Positions 36,020-46,653 of a DNA stretch of 64,000 nucleotides are shown here, piece by piece; position 1 is the first letter of the stretch; each line of letters opens with the position of its first letter. Below the pieces are notes generated by a model. That model saw only the letters and a list, made by a program, of their open reading frames with translations. It made no database searches and was not told the DNA's origin. The stretch comes from Megasphaera hutchinsoni (GTDB taxonomy: Bacteria; Bacillota; Negativicutes; Veillonellales; Megasphaeraceae). The stretch is taken from assembly GCF_001553405.1 (NCBI RefSeq), contig NZ_KQ960953.1:61083-125082 (forward strand), given 5' to 3'. Made by a program: the position numbers and the translations under genes.

Positions 36020-37285
36020 ATGTCAAAGGGATTTCGATTTATACAATGTGGAGATCTTCATTTAGGAAGTCCATTTCGTGATTTAGTATTGGTGGATGAA
36101 CGTTGGAAACAGAGTATCAGTAAAGCACCCGTACGGGCTTTTCAAAAAATTGTCCAATTAGCGATTGAAAAAAAAGTACATGCCGTTTTTATTACTGGTG
36201 ATGTATATACTAGCCGAGAACATAATTTGACAGCACAACTTGATTATGTTCGTCTCTTGCATCAGTTAGCCCAACATCATATTGAAGTTTTTACTGTATT
36301 AGGAAATCATGATCCCTTAGAAGCGTGGAAGGCGAATATACCGCTTCCTGCTAATGTACATGTTTTTTCTACAACGCAAGTAGAACGAGTTCCGTTGGTA
36401 GTAGAAGGGGAGGAAGTGGCCGCTATTTATGGTCAAAGCTATGCCAAAATGGAGCAACGTGAAAATATAGCAAAACAATTTCATCGCTCTGCTTCAGATA
36501 CGTATGCCATTGGTTTATTGCATACGCAAGTTGGTAATTTGCAGTCTACTTATGCTCCATGTACAATACAAGATTTGTGTGATAGTGGTATGGATTATTG
36601 GGCGTTAGGGCATGTACATAAAAAACAGATTTTACATGAAAAACCGTATATTGTGTATGCTGGTAATCCGCAAGGATTAGATTGTACGGAAATCGGTGAA
36701 CGAGGATGTTATTATGTAGAGGTAGGTCCATATGGAACGACCGAATTAACTTTTTTTGATACTAGTGTTGTATGTTGGGAAACGGTTGAGCTCTCGATTG
36801 ATTCGATAGAATCGGTTTCTGAAATGAGGGATGCTGTTCGTTTGGTTAAAGAAAAAATTCGTCGGACTATTGGTAAACCCACATTTTTGACGATTGATTG
36901 CGTGGGACAAGGTAGCTTATATCCTGTTCTTAATAATCAAGAAGCAACGCAATATTGGTTGGATAGTTGGCATGAAGAAGAGAAAGGGAAATACGCCTTT
37001 GTTATGGTTGAACGATTACGAAATTTAGCGAGACCGAAGATGGATATTAGTGAAAGAGGAAAGTTGCCAGATACAGTAGGGGATTACTTAAATGTTATAG
37101 AAGCGATAGAAAATTTATCCTTAGAAAAGAAAACGCAGGTGTTGCGAGATATCCTTACAAAACGCCCAGAAATAGAGCGTTTAGGTAGATATAGCCATTT
37201 GATTTCAGATGAACGATTGGTAGAAGCTTTTGAGAAAGCAAAATGGGTAGGTATACAACAATTGATGGAAGATAGGAAAGGATAA
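36020..37285 (+). CDS. SbcD/YhaO-like metallophosphoesterase nuclease
   Basis: 421 residues. Calcineurin-like motifs GDLHLGSPF, TGDVYTSREH, LGNHDP and GHVHKKQ coordinate two metals, as in Mre11/SbcD. Partner of the next gene, 6 bases downstream, in the yhaO-yhaN arrangement of Bacillus. Presumed role is DNA end processing. The reading frame is open earlier, but ATG 36020 comes right after the stop of the regulator gene. Confidence 0.85.
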   Translation: MSKGFRFIQCGDLHLGSPFRDLVLVDERWKQSISKAPVRAFQKIVQLAIEKKVHAVFITGDVYTSREHNLTAQLDYVRLLHQLAQHHIEVFTVLGNHDPLEAWKANIPLPANVHVFSTTQVERVPLVVEGEEVAAIYGQSYAKMEQRENIAKQFHRSASDTYAIGLLHTQVGNLQSTYAPCTIQDLCDSGMDYWALGHVHKKQILHEKPYIVYAGNPQGLDCTEIGERGCYYVEVGPYGTTELTFFDTSVVCWETVELSIDSIESVSEMRDAVRLVKEKIRRTIGKPTFLTIDCVGQGSLYPVLNNQEATQYWLDSWHEEEKGKYAFVMVERLRNLARPKMDISERGKLPDTVGDYLNVIEAIENLSLEKKTQVLRDILTKRPEIERLGRYSHLISDERLVEAFEKAKWVGIQQLMEDRKG

Positions 37286-37291
37286 ATACAG

Positions 37292-40276
37292 ATGAAAATA
37301 ACACAAATGCATTTGGATGATTTTGGAATTTATCATCATGTCGAATGGACGCCACCAGAACAGGGTCTTATGATTATCCATGGTCCTAATGAAAGCGGAA
37401 AAACGACCTTGATGAAATATGTTCGTTCTATGTTTTTTGGGTATCCCCGGGGGGAGTGGAAAGGATTTTTTGGACATATTGATATTCGTAGACATACGGG
37501 AAAAGCCTATCGTATTTATCGTAATGAAAAAGAGTTTTATATCGCGGATGGGGATACCATTCTCTATGAAGAACCATCTACTATGTGGTGGCACGGGTTA
37601 GACAGACAAACTTATGATAAAATTTTTGCTATTGGGCTGGAAGATTTGCAAGGATTTAAAATTCTTTCTAATGAAGAAGTGCGTAGTCATTTTTTTAGCA
37701 TAGAAGGTGGCGTACGCATGGGGACGACTAGGCGTGAATTTATAAGACGCATGGGTGAATTATTAGTGCCGTCCTCACAAGGGAAGAAAGTGATTAATGT
37801 ATTATTGCAAGAACAAAAAGAGTATGCTTATCGGATTGATAAATTAGTGTATGATGAAGATGAATTTGCACAATTACAAGCTCAGGAAAAAAGATCGTAT
37901 GAAGAAGTAAATCAATTGCGTTTACAACAGGAAGAGCTAAAAATGCAAATGGAACAAGTCTTGTTAACGATGTCGGCGTGGAATATATATCAACGAGGTC
38001 AAGCCGCACAAAAAAAAATGCAAGAATTGGCATCGATATCCCAATTTCCGCAGGAAGGTTTACAACAAGAAAGTGAAATTGAAAGCAATATAAGTAGACT
38101 CACCACACAAATTCAAAAACAGCAGAGATTATATCAAGAAAAAAACACGTATCATGACGAGTGGAAACACTGGGAGATTTGCGGAAAAACGATAGAAAAG
38201 GTGTATGACAAGGTTCATGAGTGGAAACAATATGAACAAATCTTGCAAGAGAAAGAACAACAAGCAGTGCAGTGGAAACAAGCACTAGAGCAAGAAGAAA
38301 GAAAGTTAAGACCTTATTTTGGTACGTCTATTGCAAGACAGGTAGACTGGCAAGATGGATTTTTGGTAGCACAAAAATATGCTCAGGTTTGGCAGCAATT
38401 ATTAGCTTGGAAAGCGAGAAAACCCAAATCTGGGTGGATATCATCTACGCCAGAATATGATCAAGCAGAGAAAACAGAAGCCTATTGGCAACAGCAAGGG
38501 CCACGAATAGAAGAGTTACAACAATTGATCCATACATGGCAAAAAATACAAGCCGTATGGGAGATGATAGAACAAGATAAGCAAACACCTAAACGAGGTT
38601 TAATGTGGGGCATTGGGGGTAGCTTGAGTATAAGTATTATTAGTGCGGGCTTAGCGTTTTGGCAAGTAGTTCCTCTATTTTGGGGTTATATGGTGGCGGT
38701 TTTTTTCCTTATTGTTTTGGTCATATTGGGATATATGCTCCTAATGGGGACTTATACACCGAAAAAAGAGGTTGTCCATGAGCAGTTACAAGAAGTAGAA
38801 AATAAAATATGCCTTTTATCGAAGCAAGGTAATTTGGGATTAGACGGGGATTTTAAATGTGCTCTATGGCAACAAAAAATAGAAGATATGAAAAGACAAT
38901 ATGCTCATTGGCAAGCTGACTATTCCAAGTATGTATGGAAAAAAGAGCAGAAAGAATTATATCAATCGGTTTATGGTCAATGGAAAAACGAAGGGAAGCA
39001 GCTGAAAGCTTCTGTTCGGGATGTTATGGATGAATGGAAAAAATGGTATGAAGTACAGGGGATACGGCACTTGCCACATACTGACTTTATGCTTATTCAA
39101 CAGGCTTGGAAGCGTTGGTATAGTTATCAGCAACAATTGTGTGCATGGAAAGATGAAAAAGTGCAGATTCAACGGCAAGTGGAGGATTTAACGGTTCAAG
39201 TGAAACAGCTGTTTAAAGAACTTTCATTTGCAGAAAATGTAACACCTGACAATGTTATTTTATTATATAAAAAATGGCAAACGATTCGCGTGCAAGCGGA
39301 AGTAGCTCGTGAGCAAGACCATCAACGGGTAATACAAAAACAACAAGAAGAACAATTGCAACGAGAAAAAGCACGGTGGGAAGAAAAACAACGGCAGTTA
39401 TTTCAGGCTGTTAGGGTCAAAACCAGTGGTGAATTTAGAGATAAAGCCTTGCAATACCAACAGTTTTGTCAGTATAAAGAAATTTATAGACAATCGGAAG
39501 ACCATCTTCGGTTATTAGCGAAAACGTCGCAAGTGCTAAAGCAATTGAAATATGACTTACAACATTATACGGTGAAGGATTGGCAAGATAAGCGGATACA
39601 GTATGAACAAAAAATTAAAGAATTAGAACAGAAAATTGCAGATATTGTTGAGCACAGAGGGAGTATTGTAGAACGATTGAGTCAAATGGCTAAAAACGAA
39701 GAATATAATAGGCTTTTGCAGGAACAGCAACATCGTAAGGCGTTGTTGGATAATCAAGTAGATAATTGGCTTATGTATATGTTTGCGGAACATATGATGG
39801 GTGAAGCACAAGCGTATTATGAACGAGTACGACAGCCAATTGTTATCCGTAAAGCGGGTGAATATTTGCAAGAAATGACCGCAAGGAAATATACGTTGCA
39901 AGCTAGTTTTGATGGTAAACAGTTGTATGCTGTAGATAATACACAACGGCGGATTCCCGAAAAACAATGGAGTAGTGGTTTGGGAGATCAAATTTATTTA
40001 GCTGTTCGCATTAGTTTAGCCGTTGTTTTTTCTCAACAGTTAGAACCGATGCCGATTGTTTTAGATGACATTTTGGTTCGATTTGATGAAGAACGTCAAA
40101 AAGCGGCGTTACGTTTTTTGGCAAATGTGGGTAAAAAAGAACAGGTATTCTTGTTTACTTGCTCACGCATGACTCGCAATATTGCTATAGAAGTTCAACA
40201 AGAAGAAGGACTGATAGATTCAGGCATACATATTTTTGAAATTAACAAGGGAAGTATACAGCCGATAAATGAATAA
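37292..40276 (+). CDS. YhaN-like AAA/SMC-type ATPase
   Basis: 994 residues: Walker A GPNESGKTT near 35, long coiled coils split by a hydrophobic hairpin of two membrane-type helices near 440-495, and a C-terminal Walker B region (PIVLDDILVRFDEER) near 925. The two central helices and the lack of a CxxC zinc hook make it YhaN-like rather than SbcC. The pair would form a membrane-linked Rad50/Mre11-type complex. Confidence 0.82.
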   Translation: MKITQMHLDDFGIYHHVEWTPPEQGLMIIHGPNESGKTTLMKYVRSMFFGYPRGEWKGFFGHIDIRRHTGKAYRIYRNEKEFYIADGDTILYEEPSTMWWHGLDRQTYDKIFAIGLEDLQGFKILSNEEVRSHFFSIEGGVRMGTTRREFIRRMGELLVPSSQGKKVINVLLQEQKEYAYRIDKLVYDEDEFAQLQAQEKRSYEEVNQLRLQQEELKMQMEQVLLTMSAWNIYQRGQAAQKKMQELASISQFPQEGLQQESEIESNISRLTTQIQKQQRLYQEKNTYHDEWKHWEICGKTIEKVYDKVHEWKQYEQILQEKEQQAVQWKQALEQEERKLRPYFGTSIARQVDWQDGFLVAQKYAQVWQQLLAWKARKPKSGWISSTPEYDQAEKTEAYWQQQGPRIEELQQLIHTWQKIQAVWEMIEQDKQTPKRGLMWGIGGSLSISIISAGLAFWQVVPLFWGYMVAVFFLIVLVILGYMLLMGTYTPKKEVVHEQLQEVENKICLLSKQGNLGLDGDFKCALWQQKIEDMKRQYAHWQADYSKYVWKKEQKELYQSVYGQWKNEGKQLKASVRDVMDEWKKWYEVQGIRHLPHTDFMLIQQAWKRWYSYQQQLCAWKDEKVQIQRQVEDLTVQVKQLFKELSFAENVTPDNVILLYKKWQTIRVQAEVAREQDHQRVIQKQQEEQLQREKARWEEKQRQLFQAVRVKTSGEFRDKALQYQQFCQYKEIYRQSEDHLRLLAKTSQVLKQLKYDLQHYTVKDWQDKRIQYEQKIKELEQKIADIVEHRGSIVERLSQMAKNEEYNRLLQEQQHRKALLDNQVDNWLMYMFAEHMMGEAQAYYERVRQPIVIRKAGEYLQEMTARKYTLQASFDGKQLYAVDNTQRRIPEKQWSSGLGDQIYLAVRISLAVVFSQQLEPMPIVLDDILVRFDEERQKAALRFLANVGKKEQVFLFTCSRMTRNIAIEVQQEEGLIDSGIHIFEINKGSIQPINE

Positions 40277-40303
40277 GCATGTAGTTATGTAAGGAAACAA
40301 TAA

Positions 40304-40342
40304 AACACGGATTTCTAAGACTACTTAGAAATCCGTGCTTTT
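40304..40342. terminator. Terminator between yhaN-like and M20D genes
   Basis: Stem CACGGATTTCTAAG/CTTAGAAATCCGTG; short T-runs on both strands. Confidence 0.75.
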
Positions 40343-40358
40343 GTTTAGCTCGCAATCA

Positions 40359-41549
40359 TTATGTTTCTGCAGATAAATATTCTGGCAGGTATTGTACTAA
40401 CGTAAGTAAGGATGTGCAGATTAATTTTAATCCACTACTTTCCCAGATAAAAGAAGATGTATTGATGGGAAGATCATGATCAGTACGTACGCCTATATCG
40501 TAGGTGAAGGAGGGAATTTGTTCGGCAATATATGAAAAATCATCAATTCGTCGTTTATCGATCAGTGTCGAAAATTGTAATGTGGGTAGATGTTCTTGCC
40601 ATGTTTTTTTTGCGGCGGCACATAATGCTTTATCATTGGATAACGCCGAGGCGATGGGATGAGAATGTAGCTGAATATTGATTGGCGTCGTTTTCATTAT
40701 TTCTTGAATCATATCGTTAATGGCAGCGATAATATGATGACTAGTATTAGGTGATGAGGTACGTAATACCCCTTCAAAGGTTGTTTTCTCAGGAATGATA
40801 GTAGCTGTTGTGCCACCATATACATGATTAAAAATCAATGTGTCAGGGGCTACATTAATATGCCCTAATAATGTTTCATGAATGGTATAGAGCAATTTAT
40901 TGCCAATATTTAAAGGATTGATTGTGGGATCCAATTGATTTTCTGGTTGGCTTATGGTGAGTGTAATGAGATCGGCATAGGGAGAAACCTTTCCATCTTG
41001 AAAGGCCACGGTCCCTAATGGTACGGCTCCTGTAAAGCGACAAGATAAGGATATATCTGGTTTAGGACCATATAATATACCCGCATCGATCATTTTTAAG
41101 GCACTTCCCGTAGTAGAAACCGCAGGTTCAAAGACAAAGCGAATAGAACCATGGAGTTGTTTTTTATATTTACAAAATATTTTAGCGATACCTAATAACA
41201 TTGCCATTTCCCCATCGTGTCCAGAGGCATGCATAAGACCAGAGGTGAGAGATGCATACGCACTATTGGGAGATTCATGTAGGGGAAGGGCATCAATAGC
41301 GGCACGCAATAATAAAACCGAGCCTGGATGGGAACCATGAATAATACCGGTAACACCAGTGCCTGCAATTATTTTTACATCTGATACGCCCATTAATGTC
41401 AGTTCTTGAAATAAGGTTTTGCAAGTATCAAATTCATGATGACCACTTTCAGGGTGGGCGTGAAAATATTCGCGTATTTCCATCATATAAGGTAATGTTT
41501 GGCGTACTGCTTCCGAGACAGAAAATGGTAAAGAACGAGAGGTGTTCAT
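40359..41549 (-). CDS. M20D amidohydrolase homologue lacking catalytic residues
   Basis: 396 residues, overall M20D fold with clear landmarks (LRAAIDALPL, GLMHASGHDG, FVFEPA). Compared with active members, the Asp of RADID is Ala84, the metal Cys of ACGHD is Ser109, the next ligand region GH has Glu114, and the catalytic Glu-Glu of PAEE is Val144-Ser145. The GxGGHxAxPH dimer motif is also absent. The frame is intact and has a good GGAGG site, so it looks like a pseudoenzyme or one with changed chemistry, not a decayed gene. Confidence 0.75.
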   Translation of the reverse strand: MNTSRSLPFSVSEAVRQTLPYMMEIREYFHAHPESGHHEFDTCKTLFQELTLMGVSDVKIIAGTGVTGIIHGSHPGSVLLLRAAIDALPLHESPNSAYASLTSGLMHASGHDGEMAMLLGIAKIFCKYKKQLHGSIRFVFEPAVSTTGSALKMIDAGILYGPKPDISLSCRFTGAVPLGTVAFQDGKVSPYADLITLTISQPENQLDPTINPLNIGNKLLYTIHETLLGHINVAPDTLIFNHVYGGTTATIIPEKTTFEGVLRTSSPNTSHHIIAAINDMIQEIMKTTPINIQLHSHPIASALSNDKALCAAAKKTWQEHLPTLQFSTLIDKRRIDDFSYIAEQIPSFTYDIGVRTDHDLPINTSSFIWESSGLKLICTSLLTLVQYLPEYLSAET

Positions 41550-41711
41550 ACAGCGAACCTCCTTTTCATAATATAAAGTATGATTTTTATAATATCTTAT
41601 ATCTATATTTTCTATTATAAATGATATATTTCCTTTTAAAAAGTAAAAAATATACTGGTATGCATAACTTATGCTATAATGACTTCAGTATGTTAAGAGG
41701 AGTGAAAAAAT

Positions 41712-43295
41712 ATGCCATTACAAAAACAGTTAATTTCTACAATTGAAATGTTAAGTCATTGGCCAAGATTTCGCTTGAGATTGTTTCTAGAAGGCTTGTT
41801 TGTTGGTATTATATCGGGTAGTGTGATTAGTTTATTTCGTTCTTTATTGGAGAAGGGAACGATATATAGAGAATATATATATCAACATGTATTGTGCATG
41901 GGAAATATAGGATTTACCTTGGTGTGGTTTTGTTTGTTACTCATAGCAGCATGGCTATTATGGAAATTAGGCATGTATGAACCTGGTGCGGGCGGTAGTG
42001 GAATTCCTCAGGTTAAAGGCGTTATCTTAGGTTCTGTGCGGATGAGATGGTTTCGTATTCTTTGGGTTAAACTCATTAGTGGTATTATAGGCATTGGCTT
42101 GGGATTATCACTTGGGAGAGAAGGCCCGTCTATTCAAATTGGTGCTGTTGTGGGTCAAGGCATGAGTAGAGGGCTAAAACGAACGCGTATGGAAGAACGA
42201 TATTTAATTACGGCTGGTGCAAGTGCAGGACTTGCGGCCGCATTTAATGCCCCTTTAGCAGGGGTTATCTTTGCGTTAGAAGAGCTGCATCGTAATTTTT
42301 CGGGGGCTGTATTGGCCTCTGCTATGGCAGCAGCATTATTATCGACAACTGTATGTAGAATGGTTTTTGGCAGAGAAACGATTTTTCATTTTGGTACATT
42401 GTCGGTACTTCCCCTTTCTTATATTTGGCTAGTGGTAGGGGTGAGCATTTTCGTTGCTATTGGTGGTTGGATTTTTAATGCATGTTTGTTGCGAACACAT
42501 CTTTTTTATGAGCTTCCTTTCTTTCGTAATGACTATATGAGAATTGGTTTTGCTCTTCTTACGGCAGGTATATTAGGATTTGTTTTTCCTTATGTATTGG
42601 GGGGCGGTAATGATCTTATTAATCAATTGTATATGCTGCCGTTATCACTGCAATTTTTTTTATTATTGTTAGTGGCTAAATTTCTTTTTACGCTGATTAG
42701 TTATGGCTGTGGTGTACCAGGAGGCTTTTTCTTACCTATGTTGGTATTAGGAGCGTTATTGGGAGGTGTAATTGGTATACTGCTTATTCATGGAGGAATT
42801 ATTCCCGTCCAGTATTTTTCTAATATTATTGTTATTTCTATGGCTGCTTTTTTTGCTGCTTCGGTGCAGTCACCGATTACAGGTACGATATTAATTATGG
42901 AAATGACTGGTTCATATGAACATTTATTGGTATTATGTACGGCCTCGATGGTAGCTTTAGTGGTAGCACAAATAATGAAAGGTGAACCGATTTACGATAC
43001 GCTATTACAACGTTCGTTGGCTAAAAATAAGCCTCAAATTTCCGCTACGGACCAAAGACATCTGATGGAGTTGACGGTGGCAAGTGGAAGCGTAGTCGAT
43101 GGAAAATATATACGTCGTATTACATGGCCGAATCATGTGGTATTAATTGATATTAAAAGAAGCACGGGAGAAGTGTTGCCTGATTTTGATACGCGATTGT
43201 ATGCTGGGGATTATATTTATGTATTAACTGATTCTATTGAAGGAGCACAACGCATTCGTGATATGGTAGAGTTATCGGAAGCAAAAAATGTATAA
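41712..43295 (+). CDS. ClC-family chloride channel/antiporter with TrkA-C domain
   Basis: 527 residues. Ion-path motifs GSGIPQVKG, GREGPSIQ (gating Glu) and GGFFLPML are present, followed by a C-terminal RCK_C/TrkA-C regulatory domain from about 445. The gating Glu favours Cl-/H+ exchange. AGAGGAG ribosome site; transcribed alone. Confidence 0.93.
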   Translation: MPLQKQLISTIEMLSHWPRFRLRLFLEGLFVGIISGSVISLFRSLLEKGTIYREYIYQHVLCMGNIGFTLVWFCLLLIAAWLLWKLGMYEPGAGGSGIPQVKGVILGSVRMRWFRILWVKLISGIIGIGLGLSLGREGPSIQIGAVVGQGMSRGLKRTRMEERYLITAGASAGLAAAFNAPLAGVIFALEELHRNFSGAVLASAMAAALLSTTVCRMVFGRETIFHFGTLSVLPLSYIWLVVGVSIFVAIGGWIFNACLLRTHLFYELPFFRNDYMRIGFALLTAGILGFVFPYVLGGGNDLINQLYMLPLSLQFFLLLLVAKFLFTLISYGCGVPGGFFLPMLVLGALLGGVIGILLIHGGIIPVQYFSNIIVISMAAFFAASVQSPITGTILIMEMTGSYEHLLVLCTASMVALVVAQIMKGEPIYDTLLQRSLAKNKPQISATDQRHLMELTVASGSVVDGKYIRRITWPNHVVLIDIKRSTGEVLPDFDTRLYAGDYIYVLTDSIEGAQRIRDMVELSEAKNV

Positions 43296-43425
43296 TAATT
43301 ATAATAAATAGTACCTGGTCATAAAATAATGCAATAATGATTATATAAATGGCGGATTTATTATATTGAGATGACAAATATAAAGGTATAAAAAATCACA
43401 AAAAATGGTGTAAATATGCTAAATT

Positions 43426-43454
43426 TTGACTTGCTATCTATTTTTTGCTATAAT
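43426..43454 (+). promoter_or_regulatory. Promoter of the 3D-domain protein gene
   Basis: -35 TTGACT, 17-base spacer, -10 TATAAT, near consensus; leader about 50 bases. Confidence 0.8.
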
Positions 43455-43512
43455 GTATTCATAATTTTTGATACATAAATAAGTATTAAATCAGATATAG
43501 CGAGGTGGTTTT

Positions 43513-44097
43513 TTGAAGAACCGAATCATGTTGTTATTTACTATTGTATGTATATTTGCCTGTTCATCGTTTGCGGAAGCAAATATAGGGATGGGGATGC
43601 AAGGTGTGGCAGTACAAAACATACAGAATATGTTGATTAATAAAGGATATTTATCTGATAGAGCTGATGGCGTTTTTGGTCAATTTACACGTGAAGCGGT
43701 AGAACGTTTTCAAGCGGAAAATGGATTGGATATTGATGGTATTGTAGGAGAACAAACGTTAGAAGCATTACAAAAGAATAGTGAAAAACAAGGGAAGCAA
43801 TTAATGCAAAAAATAGTGGGTAAGCGTATATTAAACATGCATGCAACCGCATATTCCGCAGAAGATCCTGGTAATACGGGGATTACTGCAAGAGGACACC
43901 GGTTAAAGCGGGGAGTTGTATCGGTAGATCCAACGGTTATTCCATTGGGCACGAAATTATATATTGAAGGATATGGGTATGCCGTGGCAGATGATACGGG
44001 CGGTGCAATTGTGGGGAAACGAATTGATTTAGCGATGGATTCCAATCGTGAAGCATTGCGATTTGGTCGGCGCAATGTAGTGGTACATGTGTTGTAG
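43513..44097 (+). CDS. Secreted cell-wall protein: PG_binding_1 plus 3D domain
   Basis: 194 residues: signal peptide (cleavage near SFA-EA), peptidoglycan-binding repeat at about 28-90 (GVAVQNIQNMLINKGYL to VGEQTLEALQ), and a C-terminal 3D domain named for its three Asp, seen in VSVDPTVIPLGT, VADDTGG and IDLAMD. 3D domains resemble lytic transglycosylases such as MltA. TTG start with GAGGTGG 4 bases before it. Confidence 0.88.
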   Translation: MKNRIMLLFTIVCIFACSSFAEANIGMGMQGVAVQNIQNMLINKGYLSDRADGVFGQFTREAVERFQAENGLDIDGIVGEQTLEALQKNSEKQGKQLMQKIVGKRILNMHATAYSAEDPGNTGITARGHRLKRGVVSVDPTVIPLGTKLYIEGYGYAVADDTGGAIVGKRIDLAMDSNREALRFGRRNVVVHVL

Positions 44098-44112
44098 GTC
44101 GCTATGGAGTAA

Positions 44113-44161
44113 GATAAATATAAAGAAGGGGAGTACATTACTCTCCTTCTTTATATTTATC
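44113..44161 (+). terminator. Terminator of the 3D-domain protein gene
   Basis: Long stem AAATATAAAGAAGG/CCTTCTTTATATTT. Confidence 0.85.
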
Positions 44162-44250
44162 TTTGTGTTTTTAGAAAAAGTATATATTTTATATTCCTTT
44201 TGTGTTATCCTAAAAAAGAATAGTTGATAAATTCAGGGAGGCAATACTGA

Positions 44251-45624
44251 ATGGAGAATATAGTAGCATTAATTTTAGCTGCCGGTAAAGGAACGCGTAT
44301 GCAGTCAAAACTACCGAAGGTGTTACATGCAGTAGGTGGAATTCCTATGGTCGGACAAGTATTACGGACTGTTACACGAGCAGGAATTACTAGAAAAATT
44401 GTTGTTATTGGTTTTGGTGGCGATGAGGTTGCGTCATATTTACAAGGAAAAGCTGAAACGGTTATACAAGCACAGCAGTTAGGTACAGGTCATGCTGTAT
44501 TGCAAGCGGAATCATTATTAAAAAATGAACGGGGAATTTTATTGGTTACTTGTGGAGATACCCCATTAGTACGCCCTGAAACATTTAAGGAATTGATAGC
44601 GTATCATCAAAGCATGAAAGCTAGTGCTACCGTATTGACGACTATTATGCCTGATGCAACTGGCTATGGAAGAATTATTCGTAATCAGGAAGAAAAAGTA
44701 GTAAAAATCGTAGAACAAAAAGACTGTACTGATGCGGAAAAGAAGGTCCAGGAAGTAAATACAGGTATTTATTGTTTTGATTTAGAAAAACTATGGGGCT
44801 TATTACATAATCTTACGAATACGAATGCTCAAGGTGAATATTATTTAACAGATGTTATTTCTTTATTGGTACAAGCAGATCAATGTGTTGCTGCGTATGC
44901 TGTTTCTAATTATAGCGAAACGCTCGGGGTTAATTCCCGGGTACAATTAGCTGAAGCGGAACAAATATTACGTATGCGGAAATTACACTCGTTAATGGAA
45001 ATGGGCGTTACAATTATAGATCCTCATCATACATATGTAGATATGGATGTACAAGTAGGGAAAGATACGATTTTATATCCAGGTACGATATTACAGGGAG
45101 ACACTACTATTGGTGATGATTGTGTTATTGGCCCTTATACACGGTTAGAAAATGTCCGGATGGGAAATGGCAATCATATACAATTTACGTATGCCCATGA
45201 TTGCGAAATTAAAAATCATTGTGAGGTAGGCCCATTTGTCCATTTTAGACCACAAACAGTGATCGGCAATCACGTAAAAGTGGGGAATTATATGGAAGTT
45301 AAAAACTCTTTTATTGGAGATAATAGTAAATTACCGCATTTAAGTTATATTGGCGATAGTGATGTGGGACAAGGTGTTAATATTGGTTGTGGTACGATTA
45401 CGGTTAATTTTAATGGTCGAGAAAAACATCGAACGGTCATTAAAGATCATGCCTTTATTGGTTGTAATAGTAATTTAGTTGCACCTGTTCAAGTTGGTGA
45501 AAGAGCATTTGTGGCGGCAGGTACGACTGTGACTAAAAATGTACCAGCAGATTCCTTAAGTGTTAGTCGTACGCCACAACGAAATATTGATAAGTGGGTT
45601 ACTGAACAAACATATAAAAAATAA
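44251..45624 (+). CDS. glmU: Bifunctional UDP-GlcNAc pyrophosphorylase / GlcN-1-P acetyltransferase (GlmU)
   Basis: 457 residues. N-terminal uridyltransferase with LAAGKGTRMQS at 10-20; C-terminal left-handed beta helix with hexapeptide repeats and the acetyltransferase motif HLSYIGDS near 363. Makes UDP-GlcNAc for peptidoglycan and lipid A. First gene of glmU-prs-pth, a conserved Firmicute cluster. Confidence 0.96.
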   Translation: MENIVALILAAGKGTRMQSKLPKVLHAVGGIPMVGQVLRTVTRAGITRKIVVIGFGGDEVASYLQGKAETVIQAQQLGTGHAVLQAESLLKNERGILLVTCGDTPLVRPETFKELIAYHQSMKASATVLTTIMPDATGYGRIIRNQEEKVVKIVEQKDCTDAEKKVQEVNTGIYCFDLEKLWGLLHNLTNTNAQGEYYLTDVISLLVQADQCVAAYAVSNYSETLGVNSRVQLAEAEQILRMRKLHSLMEMGVTIIDPHHTYVDMDVQVGKDTILYPGTILQGDTTIGDDCVIGPYTRLENVRMGNGNHIQFTYAHDCEIKNHCEVGPFVHFRPQTVIGNHVKVGNYMEVKNSFIGDNSKLPHLSYIGDSDVGQGVNIGCGTITVNFNGREKHRTVIKDHAFIGCNSNLVAPVQVGERAFVAAGTTVTKNVPADSLSVSRTPQRNIDKWVTEQTYKK

Positions 45625-45675
45625 TTGCATGTGTTTGTTTTAGAAAAACTATATTTTCATTCAGGGAGGCTCATT

Positions 45676-46641
45676 ATGGGTAACGAAGACGAAAAAAATT
45701 TAAAAATTTTTACAGGCAATGCCAATCCACAATTGGCAAAAGAAATTGCAGCATGTTTACATTTAGAATTAGGAAAGGCCTTTGTAGGTAAATTTAATAA
45801 TGGAGAAATCCAGGTTATGATTGATGAAAGTGTTCGAGGTAAGGATGTCTTCGTGATTCAACCAACCTGTCAACCTGCCAATGATACATTGATGGAATTG
45901 CTTATTATAACGGATGCTTTAAAACGGGCTTCGGCAAAACATATTACGGCCGTGGTTCCTTATTATGGTTATGCACGTCAGGACCGTAAAACACGTGGTA
46001 GAGAACCGATTACATCGAAATTAGTAGCGGATTTGATGATTACGGCTGGGATTACCCGTGTTGTAACAATGGATTTACATGCAGGGCAAATACAAGGATT
46101 TTTTGATATACCTGTAGATCATTTAGGTTCGGCATCTATTATGGCGAACTATTTGAATAAAAAGGTAGTGGCACATGAATTAGAAAATATAGTGGTTGTT
46201 TCTCCAGATTTAGGTGGTGTTACGAGAGCGAGAGATTTGGCTGATCGTTTAAATGCACCTATTGCTATTATTGAGAAACGGCGTCCTCGTCCTGGTGTTT
46301 CTGAAGTAATGAATGTTATTGGTGAAATCAAGGGAAAAACGTGTATTATTATTGATGATATTGTAGATACGGCAGGTTCTTTGTGTGGTGGTGCGAAAGC
46401 ATTGAAAGATATGGGGGCAGAGCGTGTTATTGCAGCTTGTGCACATGCTGTATTAACGGATCCTGCAGTAGATCGGATTAAACAGTCGGTTATTTCTGAA
46501 TTAATTATTACCAATACGATTCCATTGCCGGAAGAAAAGAAAATTGATAAGATAAAAGTATTATCGGTAGCACCTTTATTAGGGGAGGCTATTACTCGCA
46601 TTTATAAGGAAGTTTCGGTTAGTGAATTATTTGATGTATAG
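45676..46641 (+). CDS. prs: Ribose-phosphate pyrophosphokinase (Prs)
   Basis: 321 residues; makes PRPP from ribose-5-phosphate and ATP, the substrate of purL, xpt and many others. Visible: [18 protein letters not shown] and the PRPP loop IDDIVDTAG near 223. ATG 45676 is preceded by GGGAGG; the frame is open upstream to the glmU stop, but that part is not Prs-like. Confidence 0.96.
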   Translation: MGNEDEKNLKIFTGNANPQLAKEIAACLHLELGKAFVGKFNNGEIQVMIDESVRGKDVFVIQPTCQPANDTLMELLIITDALKRASAKHITAVVPYYGYARQDRKTRGREPITSKLVADLMITAGITRVVTMDLHAGQIQGFFDIPVDHLGSASIMANYLNKKVVAHELENIVVVSPDLGGVTRARDLADRLNAPIAIIEKRRPRPGVSEVMNVIGEIKGKTCIIIDDIVDTAGSLCGGAKALKDMGAERVIAACAHAVLTDPAVDRIKQSVISELIITNTIPLPEEKKIDKIKVLSVAPLLGEAITRIYKEVSVSELFDV

Positions 46642-46653
46642 GGATTGTGAATT

